The notes under the pieces were generated by a model. That model was not told the DNA's origin and made no database searches. It worked only from the letters and a program-made list of their open reading frames with translations. A DNA stretch of 13,421 bases from Eudoraea sp. Its GTDB lineage: Bacteria; Bacteroidota; Bacteroidia; Flavobacteriales; Flavobacteriaceae. How positions within the stretch are numbered: the stretch's first letter is position 1; every line of letters starts with the position of its first letter. The DNA is taken from positions 1-13,421 of the forward strand of contig JABDQS010000139.1 in assembly GCA_013042125.1 (NCBI GenBank). Reading direction: 5' to 3'. Below, piece after piece: positions 9,101 to 13,421 of the stretch. The translations under genes were made by a program, and so were the position numbers.

Positions 9101-9108
9101 TACATTTA
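9101..9108 (+). promoter_or_regulatory. Candidate -7 box for the aminotransferase gene
   Basis: TACATTTA differs from the flavobacterial -7 consensus TAnnTTTG only at the last base. It lies 26 bases upstream of the ATG at 9135 and downstream of the sdh terminator, where a promoter is expected. No convincing TTG -33 element is visible at the usual distance. Confidence 0.35.
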
Positions 9109-9134
9109 AGGGATCACCAAAACAGACACTTTTG

Positions 9135-10280
9135 ATGTCAACTTTGATTTCCAAACTACCGCATAGCCAATCTTCCATCTTTACTATCATTGGTAAAATG
9201 GCCAGAGAACACAAGGCTTTGAATCTCTCTCAGGGTTTTCCAAATTTCGACACAGATCCGCAACTTATTAACCTGGTTTATGAAGCAATGAAACAAGGTG
9301 CCAATCAGTATGCGCCTATGGAAGGGATCTATTCACTAAGGGAGGTTATCAGTAATAAAATTGAACAGCTTTATGGTAGGCGTTATGCTCCGGAAAAAGA
9401 GATTATAATGGTAGCAGGGGCAACTCAGGGAATATTTACAGCTATTACCGCAGTTGTACATAAAGGAGATGAAGTGATCATTTTTAAACCGGCCTATGAT
9501 TGCTATGAACCGGCTATCAAGATCAATGGGGGTATCCCTGTATTGATGCAGATGAAAGGAAAGGATTTTAAAATAGACTGGGATGCGTTCAGAGCCAGCA
9601 TTACAAATAAAACACGACTAGTGATCATTAATACGCCTCACAATCCCAGTGGAAGTATCCTCTCCGCAGAGGACATGACAGAACTGGCTGCTAGTTTACG
9701 TGATACCAATATTATGGTGCTGAGTGATGAGGTATATGAACATATGGTATTCGATGGCCATAGACATGAAAGTGTGTCAAGGTATCCGGAATTGGCAGAA
9801 CGAAGTTTTGTAATGGCATCCTTTGGTAAGACCTTCCATGTTACAGGCTGGAAAATGGGCTATTGTGCCGCCCCCGCCGCATTGATGGAAGAATTTAGGA
9901 AGGTCCATGAATTCAATGTATATGCGGTAAATCATCCTATTCAAAAAGCCCTGGTTACCTATCTTCAGGATGATTCTAACTATCTGGGGTTATCCCCATT
10001 CTTTCAGCGTAAACGCGATCTGTTTCTGGAGGCCATTGCACCCTCACGATTCTCTTTTATACCTACCCGGGGCACTTACTTTCAGCTGCTCGATTATACT
10101 TCCATAACCGATGAAGGTGATGTAGCCTATGCTACCCGTTTGATCAAGGAAAAGGGTCTTGCCAGTATTCCAATATCAGTATTTTGCGTAGATCAGTTAG
10201 ACCAAAAGCAGTTGCGTTTCTGTTTTGCCAAAACAGATGATACCTTATTACAGGCGGCAGAGATCATTAATAACATCTGA
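9135..10280 (+). CDS. PLP-dependent aminotransferase, YbdL-like (probable methionine/aromatic transaminase)
   Basis: Fold type I (class I/II) aminotransferase, cytosolic, 381 residues. The sequence runs closely parallel to E. coli YbdL, a methionine-preferring transaminase: LSQGFPNFD (31-39), GANQYAPMEG (55-64), VAGATQGIF (93-101), NTPHNPSG (166-173), SDEVYEH (197-203), SFGKTFHVTGWK (229-240) and the C-terminal RFCFAK. Lys232 should form the Schiff base with pyridoxal phosphate; Asn170, Asp198 and Tyr201 fit the cofactor contacts, and the Arg of RFCFAK fits the substrate carboxylate site. An in-frame TTG precedes the ATG by one codon; the ATG at 9135 is taken as the start. Kynurenine or glutamine transaminase activity is an alternative in this subfamily. 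The stop TGA directly abuts the stop of the convergent serine hydrolase gene. Confidence 0.88.
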   Translation: MSTLISKLPHSQSSIFTIIGKMAREHKALNLSQGFPNFDTDPQLINLVYEAMKQGANQYAPMEGIYSLREVISNKIEQLYGRRYAPEKEIIMVAGATQGIFTAITAVVHKGDEVIIFKPAYDCYEPAIKINGGIPVLMQMKGKDFKIDWDAFRASITNKTRLVIINTPHNPSGSILSAEDMTELAASLRDTNIMVLSDEVYEHMVFDGHRHESVSRYPELAERSFVMASFGKTFHVTGWKMGYCAAPAALMEEFRKVHEFNVYAVNHPIQKALVTYLQDDSNYLGLSPFFQRKRDLFLEAIAPSRFSFIPTRGTYFQLLDYTSITDEGDVAYATRLIKEKGLASIPISVFCVDQLDQKQLRFCFAKTDDTLLQAAEIINNI

Positions 10281-11432
10281 TCAGAAAGCCTCCAACAGTA
10301 TTGTCATAAAGTCTTCTATTTTGCTTGGTTCTAACCATCTGGTTACCACAACAAGATCGTGCTCCTGATCAATAACAATAAAATTTCCCCCAAAGCCGGC
10401 AGCGTAATACAGCTCCTCAGACCATCCATCCCAATGACGGTCCCCTTTTGTATTCAACCACCACAAATAGCCGTAATTGGGATTTGGCATTGAAGGAGTG
10501 GTAGCTTTCTTGATCCATTTTTCGCTGATCAATTGATCATCATTCCATTTGCCTTTATTCAGGAAAAGCAATCCGAAACGGGCCATGTCCTCTGTATTAA
10601 TGAAAATACCCCCTCCGGAATGACCGCCTCCTGTGACAGATTTAACCTCAACGCCGTCTACCTCTGTCCATGCATTTTCGTAACCAAACCATCGCCAGGT
10701 GGTGCTTGCTCCTATCTTATCCATAAGATGTTCTTTCAATACCGCTGGTACCGGTTTTCGCCATACATGGGTAAGGCTGTAGGCGAGTAAGTTTACACGA
10801 ACATCATTGTATTCCATGACAGTACCCGGTTCATTTAATTTTCTGAATTTCCAATCGTCCAGGCCTCCTTCCCTTGGAGGTCTGTCTGCCCAATCCTTAC
10901 CTCCCCATAGTTCCCCGGACCAGTCCGAATTTTGTTGAAGGAGATGTTCCCAGCTTATCTTTGAATTATGTGTCCCATCAAAGGTTCCATCCCAGATATA
11001 TAGGCCTACCTTATCTGAGGTAGCCCTGATTATGCCACTGTCCTCAGCAAGACCGGCTACGGTAGAAAGGAAACTCTTGGTAACACTAAATGTCATATCT
11101 ACCCTCTTAGTATCCCCCCAAGAGGCAATAATATATCCGTTCTTTAAGATCAACCCTGCAGGACCTCCTCTTTTTTTGGTGGGTCCCAGGATCTCATGGA
11201 AAGGTTCTCTTTCAAATCCCTTCAAGATCGCGATCCGCAGATCTCTAGATCCGGAATACTCATTATTGGTAGCAAAGGTCACTGCCTTATCTAAGCTTGC
11301 CTCGTTGATTTTATATTCAGAAGGGCTTTTTGAGATCCAATCGGAATTCCTTTCAGGAAAATAATAGGTGTCTTGTGAAAATGTGGATAGCGCTGTGCTA
11401 AGCGCGATGAGGAAAAGTAGTCCTTTTTTCAT
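10281..11432 (-). CDS. Secreted serine hydrolase, class C beta-lactamase/DD-peptidase fold
   Basis: A 383-residue member of the beta-lactamase-related family (PF00144 type), covering esterases, peptidases and penicillin-binding proteins. Residues 1-19 form a signal peptide (MKKGLLFLIALSTALSTFS) without a lipobox, so it is probably periplasmic. The nucleophile motif SVTK (Ser116, Lys119) is clear, Tyr208 in EYNDVR fits the YxN-type second motif with an altered third position (YND), and HSGGG (271-275) sits where KTG/HxG lies in this family. The C-terminal part (WWLNTKG, YYAAGFGGNFIVID) is typical of the family's 'serine hydrolase' group. It is downstream of the acetyltransferase gene by 16 bases and probably co-transcribed. 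The natural substrate cannot be read from sequence; beta-lactam hydrolysis should not be assumed. Confidence 0.85.
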   Translation of the reverse strand: MKKGLLFLIALSTALSTFSQDTYYFPERNSDWISKSPSEYKINEASLDKAVTFATNNEYSGSRDLRIAILKGFEREPFHEILGPTKKRGGPAGLILKNGYIIASWGDTKRVDMTFSVTKSFLSTVAGLAEDSGIIRATSDKVGLYIWDGTFDGTHNSKISWEHLLQQNSDWSGELWGGKDWADRPPREGGLDDWKFRKLNEPGTVMEYNDVRVNLLAYSLTHVWRKPVPAVLKEHLMDKIGASTTWRWFGYENAWTEVDGVEVKSVTGGGHSGGGIFINTEDMARFGLLFLNKGKWNDDQLISEKWIKKATTPSMPNPNYGYLWWLNTKGDRHWDGWSEELYYAAGFGGNFIVIDQEHDLVVVTRWLEPSKIEDFMTILLEAF

Positions 11433-11448
11433 AGGTTGTAATTGAGAA

Positions 11449-11973
11449 TTACAAGGTAGTTAAATCTAGTTTCATGAGCCAATCCATTTGTTTGTCTTTC
11501 CCAATATAATAGGGATGTCTCCCAAATTTGGTAAAGCCTTTTTTCTCGTAGAACCTTATTGCCGAAGTATTCTCCTCCCAGACACCCAACCAGATATAAT
11601 CCTTCTCTGCTTCTTGAGCCAAACGAATCGCCTGATCGATCATCCATTCACCCACTCCAAGACCTTGATAGCCGGAGACCACATAAATACGTTCCAATTC
11701 ATAGGATGTCTCATCAAAAATATCTGTTTGAGCTTTTGCATCATTGATCTTAAGGAAGCCAATTGTTTCTTTCGAATTTTTTACAAAATAAAATGAGGTT
11801 TGCGGATGATCTAATTCGTTAGCTATAGTTTCTCTTGTTAAAGCGGTTTGTAAGTAATGCTTAAAATCGTCCGGATCATTCTGTGACGCAAAGGCATCCG
11901 TAAAAGTTTTTCTTGAGATCAATACGAGTTGATCCAGCTCGGTTATTGAACAACGATGCAATTTAAGCTCCAT
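11449..11973 (-). CDS. GNAT-family N-acetyltransferase, PaiA-like
   Basis: A cytosolic acetyl-CoA-dependent N-acetyltransferase, 174 residues, the usual single-domain GNAT length. Visible features are the beta-4 segment YELERIYV (91-98), the acetyl-CoA pyrophosphate-binding loop GYQGLGVG (101-108, Q-x-x-G-x-G pattern), and VWEENTSAIRFYEKKGF (131-147), the classic motif B with the Asn and Tyr that contact CoA and the acceptor. The tail (GRHPYYIGKDKQMDWLMKLDL) resembles the PaiA/spermidine acetyltransferase-like group, so a polyamine or other small amine is a plausible acceptor, but this is inference. It starts 36 bases downstream of the minus-strand U-tract hairpin stem end and has no evident strong promoter of its own. 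It appears to be the first gene of a two-gene unit with the serine hydrolase. Confidence 0.85.
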   Translation of the reverse strand: MELKLHRCSITELDQLVLISRKTFTDAFASQNDPDDFKHYLQTALTRETIANELDHPQTSFYFVKNSKETIGFLKINDAKAQTDIFDETSYELERIYVVSGYQGLGVGEWMIDQAIRLAQEAEKDYIWLGVWEENTSAIRFYEKKGFTKFGRHPYYIGKDKQMDWLMKLDLTTL

Positions 11974-11997
11974 GATTTAGTACTTCACACGGAAGCT

Positions 11998-12038
11998 AAA
12001 ATAAAAAAAGGAGCAAAACCAATGGCTTTGCTCCTTTT
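11998..12038 (-). terminator. Strong intrinsic terminator on the minus strand
   Basis: On the minus strand AAAAGGAGCAAA pairs perfectly with TTTGCTCCTTTT (12 bp; 12006-12017 with 12027-12038). A G-U pair and two more G-C pairs extend the stem to 15 bp around a three-base loop. It is followed by T7, A, T4 (12009 down to 11998). In the plus direction the innermost pairs are broken by an A-C mismatch and the T-run is shorter, so the main polarity is minus. It ends a transcript arriving from the scoB side: either scoAB read-through or a dedicated small RNA/mRNA starting near 12210. Confidence 0.85.
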
Positions 12039-12057
12039 AATTAATTTCTTGAAAGTA

Positions 12058-12165
12058 TTAAAACATGAATAGCTTTTTTGCCAGTTGTAAAATACCGTTG
12101 TAAAAATCATTTCTGTAGACTTGTACCTTCTCTTCAGAAGAAGCCTGATTTGTTTGGGTGTCCAT
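12058..12165 (-). CDS. Candidate small protein, 35 residues, unknown function
   Basis: An open frame from an ATG at 12165 to a TAA at 12058-12060, 20 bases before the strong terminator. The peptide begins MDTQTNQASSEEK, polar and acidic, and ends in DFYNGILQLAKKLFMF, which could form a short amphipathic, membrane-seeking helix with two lysines. No Shine-Dalgarno sequence is seen, which is normal here. Support is positional: it ends just before an intrinsic terminator and lies downstream of a near-consensus -7 box, in a spacer that otherwise needs explaining. I do not recognise it. Against it: it is short, its ATG is out of frame inside another 22-codon frame (12134-12202), and the whole transcript could be a non-coding RNA. 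Coding status is uncertain. Confidence 0.4.
   Translation of the reverse strand: MDTQTNQASSEEKVQVYRNDFYNGILQLAKKLFMF
12084..12105 (+). repeat. Direct repeat GTTGTAAAA, 13-base period
   Basis: GTTGTAAAA at 12084-12092 is repeated exactly at 12097-12105. Related copies occur at 12254-12262 (GTTGTTAAA) and 12275-12283 (GTTGTAAAC). The first pair lies inside the 35-codon frame on the opposite strand. Four similar 9-mers within 200 bases are notable, although A/T-rich composition makes chance recurrence more likely. Confidence 0.4.
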
Positions 12166-12215
12166 TGCTATTAGGTTTAAGATTAGACTTGGGGGCTTTC
12201 ATTTTCGTTTGTGCT

Positions 12216-12223
12216 CTAAAGTA
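12216..12223 (-). promoter_or_regulatory. Candidate -7 box for the small minus-strand unit
   Basis: The minus strand reads TACTTTAG, one mismatch from TAnnTTTG. A TTC 22 bases upstream could serve as a degenerate -33 element. A start near 12210 would give a transcript of roughly 200 bases ending at the hairpin at 11998-12038. Confidence 0.35.
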
Positions 12224-12228
12224 AGACT

Positions 12229-12258
12229 ACAACGATTATTTCTGCGAATAATTGTTGT
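12229..12258. repeat. Inverted repeat, 12-base arms, over the candidate -33 region
   Basis: ACAACGATTATT (12229-12240) and AATAATTGTTGT (12247-12258) are inverted copies matching at 11 of 12 positions around a 6-base centre. The dyad begins five bases upstream of the candidate -7 box on the minus strand and covers the -33 region, the place where a dimeric regulator would act. As plus-strand RNA all 12 positions pair (one G-U), so an RNA structure is the alternative. Confidence 0.5.
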
Positions 12259-12259
12259 T

Positions 12260-12286
12260 AAAGTTTACAAAAAAGTTGTAAACCTT
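12260..12286 (-). terminator. Dyad after scoB, possible weak terminator or operator
   Basis: GTTTACAA (12263-12270) and TTGTAAAC (12276-12283) are perfect inverted copies around five bases. On the minus strand the stem extends to 11 bp with one G-U pair. It begins 14 bases after the scoB stop and is followed by TTTAAC rather than a real U-tract, so it would terminate weakly at best. Its closeness to the second dyad makes an operator role an equal option. Confidence 0.35.
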
Positions 12287-12300
12287 GAAATATTAGATGG

Positions 12301-12954
12301 TTAGATGGCCATCTCAGGAATATTTCCTGAAACCAGAAGCTTGCCTTCAGTGGCATTTTTAATGGTCTCAACCGTAACTCCGGGGGCTCTTTCCAATAAT
12401 TTAAACCCTTCCGGGACCACCTCAAGCACTGCGAGATTGGTAACAATCTTTTTGACGCAGCCTACGCCCGTTAAAGGAAGGGTGCAACGTTTTAATAATT
12501 TGGATTCTCCGGCCCTGTTGGTGTGTGTCATGGCCACTATGATATTCTCTGCCGAGGCTACAAGGTCCATGGCACCACCCATTCCTTTTACCATCTTCCC
12601 GGGAATTTTCCAATTGGCTATATCTCCATTTTCTGCTACCTCCATAGCTCCTAAAATCGTTAGGTCTACATGCTTCCCTCTTATCATGGAAAAACTCAAG
12701 GCTGAATCGAAAAAAGAGGCGCCGGGCAAGGTTGTTATTGTTTGTTTTCCTGCATTGATAATGTCAGCGTCTTCATCGCCTTCAAAAGGAAATGGTCCCA
12801 TTCCCAGGACACCGTTCTCACTTTGGAATTCTACGCTAATGTCACTACGCACAAAATTGGCTACCAGGGTTGGGATCCCGATCCCAAGGTTCACATAGTA
12901 GCCATCCTTTACCTCTCTGGCAATTCTTTTTGCTATACCGTTCTTATCTAGCAT
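12301..12954 (-). CDS. scoB: Succinyl-CoA:3-ketoacid CoA-transferase, subunit B
   Basis: Beta subunit of the class I CoA-transferase that moves CoA from succinyl-CoA to acetoacetate, giving succinate and acetoacetyl-CoA (ketone-body and leucine breakdown); cytosolic. The 217-residue length is usual. The catalytic glutamate is Glu46 in the SENG motif (FQSENGVLGMGPFP). Other family landmarks are NLGIGIPTLVA (22-32), INAGKQTITTLPGASFFDS, and KGMGGAMDLV. The ATG shares its first A with the scoA stop (TAATG, one-base overlap), implying translational coupling. An 8-base tandem repeat (CCATCTAA on the minus strand) spans the stop codon, giving a second out-of-frame TAA right behind it. A related acetate or other acyl acceptor CoA-transferase is a less likely alternative. 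Confidence 0.93.
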   Translation of the reverse strand: MLDKNGIAKRIAREVKDGYYVNLGIGIPTLVANFVRSDISVEFQSENGVLGMGPFPFEGDEDADIINAGKQTITTLPGASFFDSALSFSMIRGKHVDLTILGAMEVAENGDIANWKIPGKMVKGMGGAMDLVASAENIIVAMTHTNRAGESKLLKRCTLPLTGVGCVKKIVTNLAVLEVVPEGFKLLERAPGVTVETIKNATEGKLLVSGNIPEMAI

Positions 12955-13421
12955 TAGTTTCGGGGTCTAACAGTTCGTTGTTCAATCCGTTTTTCATAGT
13001 GAGTTCCCTGAAATATTCGTTGTACAAAAATACCGGGTATATGTATCTCATTAGGATCTAATTCGCCTGCAGGAACCAGTTCTTCCACTTCTGCCACTGT
13101 TATTTTTGCAGCCCCACACATACAAGGATTGAAATTACGTGCAGTCCCTTTAAAAATAAGGTTACCTGCCTCATCTCCTTTCCAGGCTTTGACAAAAGCG
13201 AACTCTGCTTGGTAGGCATATTCCAAAACGTACATTTTACCGTTGAATTCTCTTGTTTCTTTCCCCTCTGCTACTTCGGTTCCAAAGCCGGCGGGCGTAT
13301 AGATCGCAGGGAATCCTGCTTGTGCGGCCCTGCATTTTTCTGCCAGAGTTCCCTGTGGAGTTAATTCAACTTCCAATTCACCACTGAGCATCTGTCGCTC
13401 AAACTCGTCATTCTCTCCTAC
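12954..13421 (-). CDS. scoA: Succinyl-CoA:3-ketoacid CoA-transferase, subunit A (5' partial)
   Basis: Alpha subunit partner of ScoB, 155 codons visible. The frame stays open to the window edge: ten codons reading [10 protein letters not shown] precede the internal Met at 13391, matching the conserved YVGEN-EFERQ segment of the family, so that Met is not the start. About 75-80 N-terminal residues should lie beyond base 13421. Landmarks are LELTPQG-type [35 protein letters not shown], the NFNP segment followed by [17 protein letters not shown], and the C-terminal KRIEQRTVR. The TAA stop overlaps the scoB ATG by one base. scoA and scoB form an operon whose promoter is outside the window. Confidence 0.93.
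   Translation of the reverse strand, partial: VGENDEFERQMLSGELEVELTPQGTLAEKCRAAQAGFPAIYTPAGFGTEVAEGKETREFNGKMYVLEYAYQAEFAFVKAWKGDEAGNLIFKGTARNFNPCMCGAAKITVAEVEELVPAGELDPNEIHIPGIFVQRIFQGTHYEKRIEQRTVRPRN

Larger units (their letters stand above)
11974..12300. other. Intergenic stretch holding a probable small transcription unit
   Basis: This is 327 bases between the acetyltransferase start and the scoB stop, with no standard-length gene. On the minus strand, in transcription order, it contains an imperfect dyad just after the scoB stop (12260-12286), a second, larger dyad (12229-12258), a near-consensus -7 box (12216-12223), a 22-codon and an overlapping 35-codon open frame, and a strong hairpin with a U-tract (11998-12038). 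The order promoter, short frame, terminator is what a small gene would show. I do not recognise the product. Confidence 0.6.

Noticed and set aside
10281..11432. Calling the serine hydrolase a beta-lactamase
   Set aside because: SVTK and HSGGG motifs are shared by many esterases and peptidases of the fold; nothing in the sequence points to beta-lactam hydrolysis.
11998..12223. 6S RNA or another known structured RNA in the 11974-12300 spacer
   Set aside because: The predicted ends do not pair into the long bulged rod expected for 6S RNA, and no tRNA, riboswitch or tmRNA pattern is visible. It is left as an unknown unit.
12301..12954. Long open frames on the plus strand opposite scoB (for example 12305-12898)
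   Set aside because: They are antisense shadows of scoB, which has full family motifs; no independent signals support them.
13389..13391. ATG at 13391 as the start of scoA
   Set aside because: The frame continues upstream to the window edge with family-conserved residues ([10 protein letters not shown]), so this Met is internal.

Overview
The window reads as chromosomal DNA of a member of the Bacteroidetes, most likely a marine-type flavobacterium (Flavobacteriaceae). The evidence is moderately AT-rich DNA, Bacteroidetes-style promoters (TTG, about 20 bases, then TAnnTTTG), almost no Shine-Dalgarno sequences, an sdhCAB operon of the b558/fumarate-reductase-like type, and protein sequences of flavobacterial character. 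This placement rests on recalled family features, not on a search.

Layout. Positions 1-1136 hold the 3' part of a BrnQ-type branched-chain amino acid transporter (+), whose stop overlaps that of a convergent M24B Xaa-Pro aminopeptidase (-). A 108-base divergent spacer leads to a 949-residue secreted beta-propeller protein with ten Asp-box repeats (+). After a 201-base spacer with a textbook flavobacterial promoter comes the succinate dehydrogenase operon sdhC-sdhA-sdhB (+), closed by a clear intrinsic terminator. A YbdL-like aminotransferase (+) follows, with its stop codon abutting that of a convergent secreted serine hydrolase (-). That hydrolase lies downstream of a PaiA-like N-acetyltransferase in a two-gene minus-strand unit. 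Next is a roughly 330-base stretch without a standard gene. At the right edge are scoB and the 3' part of scoA (both -), the two subunits of succinyl-CoA:3-ketoacid CoA-transferase, overlapping by one base.

Functional picture. Most of the window is central and amino acid metabolism: uptake of Leu/Ile/Val (BrnQ), end-stage peptide breakdown (Xaa-Pro aminopeptidase), transamination, activation of acetoacetate at the expense of succinyl-CoA (ScoAB), and oxidation of the resulting succinate (SdhCAB). A link through leucine catabolism is plausible but is inference.

The least explained part is 11974-12300. On the minus strand it carries a strong terminator hairpin, a 35-codon open frame ending just before it, an overlapping 22-codon frame, a near-consensus -7 box, and two dyads upstream of that box. 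Together these look like a small uncharacterised transcription unit (small protein or sRNA), and this is the best candidate for something undescribed. No mobile element, CRISPR array, rRNA or tRNA was seen.
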